Made by a program: the position numbers and the translations under genes
NCBI GenBank assembly: GCA_029977665.1
Contig: JAPOKK010000008.1
Coordinates: 1 to 36,263 of the forward strand
Length of the DNA: 36,263 bases
Reading direction: 5' to 3'
Source: Pseudomonadota bacterium
GTDB lineage: Bacteria; Pseudomonadota; Gammaproteobacteria; Ga0077536
Notes under the pieces: generated by a model
The model's database searches: none
What the model saw: the letters and a program-made list of their open reading frames with translations, nothing else
What the model was told of the DNA's origin: nothing
Part shown: positions 6,657 through 15,096 of the stretch, in pieces
Numbering within the stretch: position 1 is the first letter of the stretch
Layout of the letters: the number at the start of each line of letters is the position of its first letter

Positions 6657-9600
6657 CAGCGAGCAAGGCGATTACCAGCGCCGGTAACATCCACACCGGC
6701 AGCGGAACCGGTATCGCCGGCCCCGCTTCCAGCAGCGGTGACGGATCGACACCGTCAACCAGGCCATCGCCATCGGTATCCGGGTTGTTCGGATCGGTAT
6801 CGATTCCAGCCGTGTAATCGGAGGGATCGCCGTCCATTGCGACCTCCTGCAGATCGCTCAGCCCGTCGTCGTCGGTATCGAACAGGTAGGTGTGGGTTCC
6901 AAGGACATGCTCAAGCTGATTATCGAGCCCGTCGCCATCGATGTCGGGATCGCTGCCGTCGACGATCGCGTCGCCGTCCTGGTCCACGGCGACGTGAAAC
7001 AAGCGGAAATCACCAACGATATCCTGATCGGCCCGATAGACGGCGCGCGCGCCGTCCGGTGTCAACACGAACTTGTCGACGCGGCCGCCCGAAACCACCG
7101 GCGCATTCAAGTGCACCGGTGCCACCCCGCCGGTGATCGGTACGCTATAGAGCGCATCTGCGCCGTCGCCATAGTTGGCCACGTAGACAAGGCGGCTGCC
7201 GTCGGCCGTGATGGCGAGCTGCGCGATACCGGTCAACGGACCGGCGCCCGGCGGCGGCCGTGTCAGGAGCACGGGGACGCCACCCGCGACAGGCACGCTG
7301 TAGGCGCCGGCGATCGCGCTTTGCTGGTTCAGCTGCCGCCCGAGCAGGTAGACAACCCGGGCGCTATCCGGGGTAAGCGCGAAACCCAGCACCTCGTTGT
7401 CACCTGATGCGACGTTGAGTTTGACCGCTGCCTGCGCCCCATCGATCGGTACGCTGTAGAGTTCGGTCCGGTCCCACGTGTCCTGGTCGGCCAGGTAGAC
7501 CACGCGTGTGCCGTCCGGGGTCGGGGCGAACGTCTCCACGTCGCCGTTCTCCACGAGCGTCGCGCTGAGCTTGACCGCTGCGCCACCACTGAAGCGCACG
7601 CTGTACAGCTCGGTGACACCATCGATGTCCTGGTCGGCCAGGTAAACGAGCCGTTGACCGCCGGGCGAAGCAGCGACGGCCAGGCTGCCGGCCTGGCCGC
7701 CGGCGACGAGCGCAGCGTTCAACTTCAGTGGCGGCGCGCTCCCGTCGATCGGCACCCGATAGATCTCGTTGACCCCGACGACGTCCTGATCACCGCTGTA
7801 AATCACCGTGAAGCCGTCTGGCGCTATCGCGACGAAACCGATGTTGCCGCCGGCGGGCAATGGCGCGTTCAAGCGCAGCGGCGTGCCTCCTCCTGCGATC
7901 GGCACGCTGAACAGCTCTCGCGGACTCGTCCCGTCTACGCGAGCCAGGAACAGTGCGCGACTGGAATCGGGCGTGATCGGTGTGCCGCTGAAAACGTCTC
8001 CGCCGGTGCCGAGCACCTGGTTCAGCTTGTAAGCGGACGAGGACCCGTCGATCGGTGCCGCATACAACTCTTCCACGTGGGGGCTGTCCTGCGCGGCGCC
8101 GTAGAGCACCCGGCTGCTGTCAGGTGCGATCTCGAACCCCTGGACGATCCCTCCCTGCGGCAACGGGGGATTCAGCTGAGCGACCGTGCCTCCGGCGGTC
8201 GGCGCGCTGAACAGGTTGACCGGCGCGTCCGCGTCGCTGCGTGCGCGGTAGACCACGCGTGTGCCGTCCGGACTGATGCTCACCGTCGAGAAGATCTTGC
8301 CTGTTCGTGGCAACGGCGCACTTATGCGTAACGAGGCTGCGCTTGCATCGAGCGGCACGCTGAATACTTCGTCTAGCCCGTCGACGATTTCGTCGGCAAG
8401 GTAGACGGCCCGGCGACCGTCCGGGGTGATCAGAATCTCGGTGCTGACGCTGCCACCGGTGACAAGGTCGCCGGACAGGCGCGTGTCCCCGCCGGCAGCG
8501 TCCAGCGCGGCGACGAAGAGCTCCGGCACACCCGGCGACCTCTGGTCCGCGAGGTATACGACGTGGCCGGTCAGGCTGGCCGATGAGAAGGAGTCAACGC
8601 CCCACGCGGCGTCCCCGAAACCGCCGTTGAGTTTGACCGCAGCGCTCGTGCCGTCGACCGGCGCGCTGTACAGTTCGTGCGGACTGCCACCGTCATCGTT
8701 CGTCCGATAGATCACGCGCGTGCCATCGGCAGAAAGCGCGAACGAAGCGTGTACATAGCCGCCCGGCTGGAGCGCCCCGTTCAGGGTCACCGGCGCACCG
8801 CCGGCAGTGCCGACGCTGAACAGATCGTAGCGGTCCCGCTCGTTGCCGTTCGCGCCGTAGACCAGGCGGGAGCCGTCAGGTGTGAAGCGGAAACCGGCAA
8901 TCGATACGCTGCCTCCAGCGGGCAGAGGACCGTTCAGCTTGGTGGGTGTGCGACTGCCGTCCACGGCCGCGAGATAGAACTCCTCGCGGTTGTCGACGTC
9001 CTGGTCGGCGCGATACACCACGCTGGTACCGTCCGGGCTCAGCGCGAAGCGGCTGACGTCGCCGCGGTTGACCAGAGGGCCGTTGATGCGCACCGGCGCC
9101 GCGCTGCCGTCCACCGGAACCGAGTACAACTCGATGACGTCGTTGATCGCATGATCGGCGCGGTAGACCACGCGCCGGCCGTCGGCGCTGAAGCGAAATC
9201 CGTCGCCGTACTGGTAGGTCAGCTCGGCGAGCACATCGCCGCCGGCCGGTGGTGTCGGAGTGAGCCTGGTCGCCGCACCGCTGCCGTCGGCCGCAACGAC
9301 GTAGAGCTCGAACACCTCGTCGATGTCCTGGTCGGCCCGGTAGACGACGGTGGCACCATCCGGACTTACCTGGAACCCGACATCGGGATTGACCAGGTTG
9401 CCGTCGGCAGTGCTGCCGCCCGCGACGAGCGTGCCGTTGAGCTTGACCGGCTCGCTCCCCTCGGCGGCCGGCACGCTGTAGAGCTCGATCTTGTCGAGCG
9501 CGTCCTTGTTGGCGCGAAAGAACACGCGCGAACCGTCCGGTCCAACCACGAAGTTCGGGATCACGCCGCCGCCGCTCGTCATCGTCCCGCTGAGCTTGCT

Positions 9601-10161
9601 TGGTTGCTGTGCGCCGTCTACCGCCGCGACGTACAGGGCGTCCGATGCGGCGCCGTCCTGGTTGGCGCGATAGATGACACGCGCCGAATCCGGCGTGAAC
9701 CGGTACTCGGCGACGCGGCAAGCGAAACCCGCGCATGCGCCGGGGACGAACGCCGGATTCAATCTGCGCGCCGGCGCCGCACCGTCAATCGGGACACTGT
9801 AGAGTTCCTCGATCCCGTCCGTGTCCTGATCGCCGACGAACGCAACACGGGTACCGTCCGGACTGATCACGAAAGAGATCACGTCCGCAGCAGCGTGTGC
9901 CGGCTTATCGAGGCGTGTCGAGACGCCTGGATTCGCCAACATCACGCTGTACAGTCCTCGCTCGCCGTCGATATCTTCGTCGGCGATGTAGACCGCCCGC
10001 GTGTGATCGGGCGTGACGGCATAGCGGAACACCTGCCCTGTCGCCGTTTGAAAACCGGGCGTGAGGGCGAGCACTTCGCGCGCCGCGGCGGGGGCGGCGA
10101 GTACGCTCACGAGCGTCCACGCCAACAGCGCCGCGGCGATCGGCATGGCTGGATCGCGCAT
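6556..10161 (-). CDS. Large secreted PD40/TolB-like propeller-repeat protein with C-terminal anchor
   Basis: A 1,201-residue protein. Residues 1-27 form a signal peptide (PIAAALLAWTLVSVLAAPAAA). The body is about 20 tandem repeats of roughly 50 residues, consensus PDGtrVVYrADQDxdgxxELYSVPvDGsxxxxKLNgpLxxGGdV, the pattern of PD40 blades in TolB-type beta-propellers, enough for about three propellers. Residues about 1060-1147 are rich in DxDGDGLxD motifs like thrombospondin type 3 or calcium-binding repeats (DPDIDGDGLDN, DTDDDGLSDLQE, NNPDTDGDGLVDG). A hydrophobic segment (about 1155-1171) after a PVPLP motif looks like a CTERM-type anchor. Unusually, 30 further residues follow it (about 1172-1201), encoded antisense to the end of the AraC gene. 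Expected location is the cell surface or outer face of a membrane. Function and ligand are unknown. No strong ribosome binding site is seen for ATG 10159-10161; ATG 10144-10146 is an alternative. Confidence 0.88.
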   Translation of the reverse strand: MRDPAMPIAAALLAWTLVSVLAAPAAAREVLALTPGFQTATGQVFRYAVTPDHTRAVYIADEDIDGERGLYSVMLANPGVSTRLDKPAHAAADVISFVISPDGTRVAFVGDQDTDGIEELYSVPIDGAAPARRLNPAFVPGACAGFACRVAEYRFTPDSARVIYRANQDGAASDALYVAAVDGAQQPSKLSGTMTSGGGVIPNFVVGPDGSRVFFRANKDALDKIELYSVPAAEGSEPVKLNGTLVAGGSTADGNLVNPDVGFQVSPDGATVVYRADQDIDEVFELYVVAADGSGAATRLTPTPPAGGDVLAELTYQYGDGFRFSADGRRVVYRADHAINDVIELYSVPVDGSAAPVRINGPLVNRGDVSRFALSPDGTSVVYRADQDVDNREEFYLAAVDGSRTPTKLNGPLPAGGSVSIAGFRFTPDGSRLVYGANGNERDRYDLFSVGTAGGAPVTLNGALQPGGYVHASFALSADGTRVIYRTNDDGGSPHELYSAPVDGTSAAVKLNGGFGDAAWGVDSFSSASLTGHVVYLADQRSPGVPELFVAALDAAGGDTRLSGDLVTGGSVSTEILITPDGRRAVYLADEIVDGLDEVFSVPLDASAASLRISAPLPRTGKIFSTVSISPDGTRVVYRARSDADAPVNLFSAPTAGGTVAQLNPPLPQGGIVQGFEIAPDSSRVLYGAAQDSPHVEELYAAPIDGSSSAYKLNQVLGTGGDVFSGTPITPDSSRALFLARVDGTSPRELFSVPIAGGGTPLRLNAPLPAGGNIGFVAIAPDGFTVIYSGDQDVVGVNEIYRVPIDGSAPPLKLNAALVAGGQAGSLAVAASPGGQRLVYLADQDIDGVTELYSVRFSGGAAVKLSATLVENGDVETFAPTPDGTRVVYLADQDTWDRTELYSVPIDGAQAAVKLNVASGDNEVLGFALTPDSARVVYLLGRQLNQQSAIAGAYSVPVAGGVPVLLTRPPPGAGPLTGIAQLAITADGSRLVYVANYGDGADALYSVPITGGVAPVHLNAPVVSGGRVDKFVLTPDGARAVYRADQDIVGDFRLFHVAVDQDGDAIVDGSDPDIDGDGLDNQLEHVLGTHTYLFDTDDDGLSDLQEVAMDGDPSDYTAGIDTDPNNPDTDGDGLVDGVDPSPLLEAGPAIPVPLPVWMLPALVIALLAVTVRCCGSRARDARCLAGVRIRAGIPGCNARDP
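6700..10020 (-). repeat. About 20 tandem ~150-bp coding repeats
   Basis: The propeller gene is internally repetitive at DNA level: each roughly 145-180 bp unit carries a variant of the codons for VVYRADQD, ELYSVPVDG and KLN. Units are diverged rather than identical, so recent unequal crossover is not evident. Unit lengths vary because loops of 0-10 residues are inserted between blades. Confidence 0.75.
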
Positions 10162-10220
10162 CGGCCCGATTATGCCGCGCCACTGGGCATCGGATTGTGA
10201 AACTCTGCGAACAGCGTTAG

Positions 10221-10243
10221 CCCGCCGCCAACACGGCGGCGGG
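10221..10243 (-). terminator. Hairpin between the esterase and propeller genes
   Basis: A perfect 9-bp stem, CCCGCCGCC (10221-10229) with GGCGGCGGG (10235-10243), and a 5-nt loop. It lies after the esterase stop (10313) and before the propeller start (10161), both on the minus strand. On that strand the stem is followed only by CTAACGCTGTT, so there is no strong U-tract. It may be an intrinsic terminator or an mRNA-stabilising structure. Confidence 0.5.
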
Positions 10244-10312
10244 AAAGTACCTTCTCCAACCTGGTCTACCGGCCCCTGAAGCAGGACGCGCTCCCTTGGA
10301 ATACGTCCGCGG

Positions 10313-11512
10313 TCACTTCGTCATAGCGGCAAGCACCAGGCCACTGTAAACCCCCATGCGCTCGAAGCTGTAGCTGTCTTCCATCAGGCCGGTCGACAGG
10401 AAACACAAGGTCGTATCGCGGCCCGGATCGACGATGAAGCCCGTGGAGCCCGCGCCGAAGCCACCGAAAGCATTGGCGGAGTTCATGACGCTGAACGGCC
10501 CCGGGGTGTTGCCCGTGCCGCGTACGAAGAAGCCGCAGCCGATGCTCGCCGGGTACTCGATCCAGTTGCGCACCCCGATCCACATGTCGAACAGCACGTT
10601 GCGCAACGTGCCCGTGTGGTTCTGGGCGCAGAAGTCGAGCATGGCGGGAGAGAGGATCCGCGTGCCCTCGAGGATCCCGCCGCCGCGCAGCATCTCCGCG
10701 AAGCGATGCAGATCCTGGATGCTCGTCATGCAGCCACCGCCCGGAACTTCGCAGCCCGGCATCGCGAGCAGGGCGCCGATACCCTCCACGGCTTCCGGAG
10801 GTAACAAGGCAGGCAGATCCTCGTAAGCGACCTTGACCGGGCACAGCCGATCGGCGAGGTCGGCGCGCGGGCCGAGACTGGTGCTGGTCATACCCAGCGG
10901 TTCGAAGAGATCTTCGCGCAGCATGTCTGCGTACGTGCGGCCGCGGCCGTCGACCGCACGGCACATCGCGGCAATGATGCTATGGCCGAGCAGAATCGAG
11001 TAGTTCACGCGCTCGCCCGGCTGCGATTCGAGCGGCAGCGTACAGGCGTAGTCGACCAGTTTGTCGATATTCGTCAGCACTTCCGGCGGTACCGGCGGGA
11101 TAGCCGACTGGATGCCGCTGGTGTGGGTCAGCAGGTGATACAGGTTCACCTTCTCCTTGCCGAGATTGTCGAAACCCGGGATCACTTCCGCAACCGGCGC
11201 ATGCAGCTTGAGCAGGCCGCGTTCGACCAGTGACAACGCCAGCACGTTGGTGAACTGCTTGGCCACCGACATGGTGGCGAAAACCGCGTCGGCACCGAGC
11301 GCGCGCCCGGCGGCCTTGTCGGCGTGGCCTTCGACGAGATGGAGTACCGGCCGTCCGCCGCGCGCCGCGATCAGGGAAATGCCATGGCAGCGCCCGGATT
11401 CGATGTCCGAGAGCGCCATCTCGCGCACCCGCGCGAGCCGCGCCGGGTCGAAGCCCAGGGCTTCCAGATCGTTGTCATTCACCGCGCTCAGCGCGCTCCG
11501 TGGCTTGGCCAT
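10313..11512 (-). CDS. Serine hydrolase, class C beta-lactamase fold (family VIII esterase-like)
   Basis: A 399-residue serine hydrolase without a signal peptide, so probably cytosolic. The catalytic SxxK motif is Ser82-Val-Ala-Lys85 in ATMSVAKQFTNVLALSL. The HLLTHTSGI segment (about 126-134) is typical of the fold. The tyrosine of the second motif is Tyr171 in VNYSILLG; it reads Y-S-I instead of the Y-x-N of true AmpC enzymes, which fits family VIII carboxylesterases. A late GAGSTGFIVDPG segment is in the place of the third (KTG-like) motif. It probably hydrolyses esters rather than beta-lactams. A strong ribosome binding site, GGGGAGGA, precedes ATG 11510-11512. It follows the MFS transporter by 72 bp, and the two may be cotranscribed. 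Confidence 0.85.
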   Translation of the reverse strand: MAKPRSALSAVNDNDLEALGFDPARLARVREMALSDIESGRCHGISLIAARGGRPVLHLVEGHADKAAGRALGADAVFATMSVAKQFTNVLALSLVERGLLKLHAPVAEVIPGFDNLGKEKVNLYHLLTHTSGIQSAIPPVPPEVLTNIDKLVDYACTLPLESQPGERVNYSILLGHSIIAAMCRAVDGRGRTYADMLREDLFEPLGMTSTSLGPRADLADRLCPVKVAYEDLPALLPPEAVEGIGALLAMPGCEVPGGGCMTSIQDLHRFAEMLRGGGILEGTRILSPAMLDFCAQNHTGTLRNVLFDMWIGVRNWIEYPASIGCGFFVRGTGNTPGPFSVMNSANAFGGFGAGSTGFIVDPGRDTTLCFLSTGLMEDSYSFERMGVYSGLVLAAMTK

Positions 11513-11584
11513 GGTGTCGTCCTCCCCTGCCTGTCATGCCTCGAATCATCATAGCCGATAGGCAGCGGCAGGCACCTATCGCCT

Positions 11585-12781
11585 CTAACGTGCGTCGTCC
11601 GCCTGGGGATGCAGAAAGAACCAGGCGGCGCAGCCCAACGCGATCGCGAGTGGCCCGGCAATCAAGTAAGGGGCGCCGGCGCCCAGGTGTTCGAGGGCGG
11701 TTCCTGCCCACAAGTGCGACAGCACTGCGCCGGTACTCATCACGGTGCCCAGCAGGGTTTGTCCCGTCACACGCAGGCGCGCGGGCACCTCGCCTTCGAC
11801 GTAGAGCTGCATACCGATGATGAGGCCGACCACCACAGCACCGTGGATGAGCTGGATGCCGAAAATCCAAAGCACGTTCGGCGCCACGGCGGTAACCAGC
11901 CAGCGCAAGCCGTCGAGGGCGATGCCGGCCGCGATGAGGCCCCGCGCGCCCACCCGGCGCAGACCCGCACCAGCGAAATAGATTAGTGGGATCTCGAGGA
12001 GCAGCATCGGGATCCAGAGGCGACTGATGGTTTCAATGGTGCCACCGCGGTCGGCAACGAATACGGGGAACAGTGCGATGGGTCCTGACAACAGACCGAA
12101 GGCGAACAGAGCCAATATCAGCAACCTGCGGTAGGCGGCACGTCGCAGCAAGTCGCCCAGGTCCTCGCGCCGCGCGCGCACGGAGATGGCCGGCGATGGC
12201 GGTACGCGAAGCAGCACCAGGGCCGCGCTCAAGCAGAGCGCGGCGGCTATGGGGAAGACCAACTCCAGTCCCCGCATGCTTTCAGACATCGCGGTCTCGC
12301 CACGCAGCAATGGGAGCAACGCGGGAAAAGCGAGGATCATGACGAGATAACCGACAGTACCCCAGGCGCGCAGGCGCCCGAAGCGTATCGCCCCACCCGG
12401 ACCGAGTACGGCGAAGGACAGCGAAGCAGCGACCGCCATGGCCGGGGCCGCGAAGGCCGCCAGGAAGGCCAGGCACAACAGCAGCACCGGGAAAGTCGTC
12501 GCTTGAGGCACGAGGTAGTAGCCGAGCGCGGCACCGCAAGCAAGCGCGAACAAAGTACCCCTGCGGCGGCCGGTTCGATCGGCCCATTGGCCCCACAACG
12601 GTGACGCGATGATTCCCACCAGGGGTTGCATGGCCAGCGCGAGGCCGAGCTGAGTGCCACTCAGACCCACGTTGTGGCGGAAATAGAGGCTGAGATAGGG
12701 AAAGATCACCCCTAGCCCCGCCATGTACAAGAACCAGAAAGCCGCGACGGGGAAGGCGCCAGTGCGCACGGGGGAGGTCAT
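11585..12781 (-). CDS. MFS transporter (HcaT/nucleoside-symporter-like)
   Basis: An inner-membrane transporter of 398 residues with about 12 hydrophobic segments. The start resembles the HcaT/MFS_1-like group: FPVAAFWFLYMAGLGVIFPY then LSLYFRHNVGLSGTQLGLAL. The loop between helices 2 and 3 carries the MFS signature as GQWADRTGRRRG. Members import small organic acids or nucleosides with protons. ATG 12779-12781 (MTSPVRTG) is chosen because the preceding 28 codons lack hydrophobic or conserved content; no good ribosome binding site is visible. Neighbours on the same strand are an M20 amidohydrolase 268 bp upstream and the esterase 72 bp downstream, suggesting uptake of a conjugated compound followed by hydrolysis. 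That link is inference. Confidence 0.85.
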   Translation of the reverse strand: MTSPVRTGAFPVAAFWFLYMAGLGVIFPYLSLYFRHNVGLSGTQLGLALAMQPLVGIIASPLWGQWADRTGRRRGTLFALACGAALGYYLVPQATTFPVLLLCLAFLAAFAAPAMAVAASLSFAVLGPGGAIRFGRLRAWGTVGYLVMILAFPALLPLLRGETAMSESMRGLELVFPIAAALCLSAALVLLRVPPSPAISVRARREDLGDLLRRAAYRRLLILALFAFGLLSGPIALFPVFVADRGGTIETISRLWIPMLLLEIPLIYFAGAGLRRVGARGLIAAGIALDGLRWLVTAVAPNVLWIFGIQLIHGAVVVGLIIGMQLYVEGEVPARLRVTGQTLLGTVMSTGAVLSHLWAGTALEHLGAGAPYLIAGPLAIALGCAAWFFLHPQADDAR

Positions 12782-13049
12782 GGTTCGCCGATCATCGAAG
12801 TCCACTCGAGCAAGCGTCCGAGCTGCGCAATACGCAGCGTCCGTTGATCGACGATCGATCGACAACCCGCCGTGTGCCAGGGCGCCTGAACACGCTGTCG
12901 ACGAGCCCTGTCGCGATCAACTGGAGACACCAGACCGGCGGCCCTTGCCTGTTCTGTTGCCTTCTCGCATCACCTGAACGCTTGCCGCTGGACCGATGCC
13001 GGCAAGGGGGTAGAGCAGATCACGTCGCAGACCGTCCGCGGCGCCTGCC

Positions 13050-14219
13050 TCACTCACCGCGCAGTTCCGCGATCGCCTCGCGCACTACGCACTCGAAGTA
13101 GCGTGCGCCGACAGGCAGCAAGGCCTCCTCGAAATCGAACTGCGGGCTGTGCAGCGGAATATCGGGTTGATCGGCGCGGCGCGCACCGAAGCGCACGTAA
13201 CATCCCGGTGCGCTGGCCAGGTAGAACGAAAAGTCCTCGGCGCCCATGCTCGGCATCTCGTGCGTCATCACGCCCGCCTCGCCGACCGTCGCGACGGCAG
13301 CACGGCGGGCGATGGGGACCGCTTCGGCCGCATTGACCACGGCCGGGTAGTGCTTGTCGAACGTCACCGAGATTTGTGCGGCGAACGCCTCGCCGGTGTG
13401 CTGTGCTATCTCGCGCATGCGCTCGGCCAGACGCGGCACGCCATCCGGCGCGGTGGTGCGGATGATCCCCTCGAGCATCGCGCGGTCGGCAATGACATTG
13501 TGGGCGCTGCCCGCTTCGAGGCGGCCGATTGAGAGCACGGTCGGATGGAAAGCATTCGATTCGCGCGTGATCAGCGCTTGCAGCGCCATGACCAGCGCGG
13601 CGCTCGGGATCACCGTGTCCGAGCCTTCGTGCGGGCGCGCGCCGTGGCCGCCGCGCCCCTGGATGCGGAACTCGAACCGGTCGGACTGTGCCGCGACCAG
13701 GCCCGAAGGGATCATGATCTGCCCGAGCGTGTAGTGCCGGGTCATGTGTCCCCCGAACACCATCGACACGCCGTCCATGGCACCGCGCTCGACCATGAGT
13801 TTCGCACCGGCGCCGCCCTCTTCCGCCGGCTGGAAGATGGCGACCACGTTACCCGGCGGCGGATCGGCGCGTAAAAGGTCCAGGGCGCCGATCACCATCG
13901 TCATGTGACCATCGTGGCCGCAGGCGTGCATACGCCCTGCATGGCGCGAGCTGAACGGCAGCCCGGTCTGTTCGACGACCGGCAACGCATCCATTTCCGC
14001 GCGCAAGGCGATGGTCGGTCCGGCGCTGTCAGCGCCTGCAATTCGCGCCACGATGCCGCCGCCGGGACCGTGGTACTCGTAGCGTATTTCGCGCGCCTCG
14101 AGCTCATCGACGAGGCGCGCCGCGGTGAGCTTCTCCTCGTAGCCTAGCTCAGGGATCTGGTGCAGCGCGCGCCGGAGCGCGACGAGCTGGTCGAGCATCT
14201 GTCGTGGATCGCCCGTCAT
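13050..14219 (-). CDS. M20 family amidohydrolase (hippurate hydrolase-like)
   Basis: A 389-residue metal-dependent amidohydrolase that removes the acyl group from N-acyl amino acids or related amides; cytosolic. The di-metal site is visible as Cys100 and His102 in MHACGHDGHMTMVIG, the Glu133-Glu134 pair in QPAEEGGAGA, and His158 in GGHMTRH; a late SMGAEDFSFYL segment is also typical. The N-terminus RRALHQIPELGYEE is the family's conserved start. ATG 14217-14219 is preferred over an upstream TTG; GAGG lies about 9-10 nt before it. Members include hippurate hydrolases, N-acetyldiaminopimelate deacetylases and auxin-conjugate hydrolases; the substrate cannot be chosen from sequence alone. The adjacent MFS transporter may import the amide. 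Confidence 0.9.
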   Translation of the reverse strand: MTGDPRQMLDQLVALRRALHQIPELGYEEKLTAARLVDELEAREIRYEYHGPGGGIVARIAGADSAGPTIALRAEMDALPVVEQTGLPFSSRHAGRMHACGHDGHMTMVIGALDLLRADPPPGNVVAIFQPAEEGGAGAKLMVERGAMDGVSMVFGGHMTRHYTLGQIMIPSGLVAAQSDRFEFRIQGRGGHGARPHEGSDTVIPSAALVMALQALITRESNAFHPTVLSIGRLEAGSAHNVIADRAMLEGIIRTTAPDGVPRLAERMREIAQHTGEAFAAQISVTFDKHYPAVVNAAEAVPIARRAAVATVGEAGVMTHEMPSMGAEDFSFYLASAPGCYVRFGARRADQPDIPLHSPQFDFEEALLPVGARYFECVVREAIAELRGE

Positions 14220-14553
14220 GGGATCGCGGCCTCGCGGCAATCTGGTCAGACAGCATACCGGTGACGTCCGTACACGGCACCGCCCAAGGGGCGGCCAGGC
14301 TGACCTCGATCATGTCCTGGGTCTGCGCCGCCCGTGTCAATGATGTCGTACGGCTCGCGCGAAGCCGGCGCCGGCGCTGCGTGCCGGGCAGGCGCGCGGC
14401 TTCACGCGCCTGCGGGTCGTTCACGGTAATAGTTCACGATCCACGGTTCGGGCGCGCCCGAACCGGTCCTTTCGTACTGACACCGACTGGCCTCCCGGCG
14501 CTAGCTTCGGTCCCGTGTTCACGGCATCGATCCCCTTCACAGGAGACCTTCCA
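14220..14553. other. Gene-less divergent region with a 22-bp palindrome
   Basis: This 334-bp stretch separates the M20 gene (minus) from the PEP-CTERM gene (plus). It holds a perfect palindrome at 14444-14465 (listed separately) and the ribosome binding site AGGAGA at 14541-14546 for the PEP-CTERM gene. I see no credible protein-coding frame and no clear -35/-10 pair. Confidence 0.55.
14444..14465. promoter_or_regulatory. Perfect 22-bp palindrome upstream of the PEP-CTERM unit
   Basis: The half-site CGGTTCGGGCG is followed directly by its exact reverse complement, centred between 14454 and 14455. It ends 88 bp before the PEP-CTERM start. In RNA it could fold as a 9-bp stem with a CGCG loop followed by GTCCTTTCGT, so an attenuator or stray terminator is possible; in DNA it could be a dimer-binding operator. 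No plus-strand gene ends nearby, which argues for a regulatory role. Confidence 0.5.
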
Positions 14554-15096
14554 ATGTACGGGCGAATCCTCCTCCTGCTGCTTGGCAGCGTCGTCGCAGG
14601 TACCACGCACGCGACGCTCATCACCCACGAGTTCACGAACCTCGGCGGCAATACGTGGCAGGCCGAGTACGTGGTCGCGAACGACACCCTGACCGTGGCG
14701 ATCGAGGAGATCACGATCTGGTACGACCTCGGGGTCTACGAGAACATCGTCGCCGTGGGGGCGCCGCCGGATTGGGATGCGATCGCCATCCAGCCCGATC
14801 CGCTGCTTCCCGATGACGGTTTCTACGATGCCCTCGCGCTCGGCGCCCCGCTGGCCCCGGGGGGCAGCCTGGGCGGTTTCGTCGTACAGTTCGACCTGAT
14901 CGGCGCCACGGCGCCGGACAGCCAGTTCTTCGAAGTCTTCTGGAACGGCTTTTTCGACAGCGACAGCGGCTTCACCGTGGCGGCGCGGACCGGGCCCGGA
15001 CCGGTCCCGATGCCGGAACCGGGCAGCCTCTGGCTCGCGGCGCTCGGTACCCTCGGTCTCGCGCGTCGCCGGCTGGCGCGGCAGGTGGTCTCGTGA
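14554..15096 (+). CDS. PEP-CTERM sorting domain protein
   Basis: A 180-residue exported protein. It has a signal peptide (ILLLLLGSVVAGTTHA, about 4-20), a mature domain of about 125 residues with a beta-rich look and no recognised family, and a C-terminal PEP-CTERM signal: PMPEPGSLW (about 152-160), a hydrophobic helix LAALGTLGLA and an Arg cluster RRR (171-173). Such proteins are processed by a membrane exosortase (EpsH-type), often in organisms that make exopolysaccharide. No exosortase is in the window, so it must be elsewhere. AGGAGA at 14541-14546 is 7 nt before the ATG. Its stop overlaps the GTG start of the vWA gene, so the two are translationally coupled and probably act together. Confidence 0.88.
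   Translation: MYGRILLLLLGSVVAGTTHATLITHEFTNLGGNTWQAEYVVANDTLTVAIEEITIWYDLGVYENIVAVGAPPDWDAIAIQPDPLLPDDGFYDALALGAPLAPGGSLGGFVVQFDLIGATAPDSQFFEVFWNGFFDSDSGFTVAARTGPGPVPMPEPGSLWLAALGTLGLARRRLARQVVS

Noticed and set aside
6700-10020. The regular ~150-bp periodicity looked at first like a repeat array
   Set aside because: It is coding, diverged and in frame throughout; there are no identical repeats with unique spacers, so it is not CRISPR.
8677-10200. A 507-codon plus-strand open frame opposite the propeller gene
   Set aside because: It is a shadow of the repeats: composition is Arg/Val/Ala-rich with no domain, while the minus-strand frame gives a clear repeat protein.
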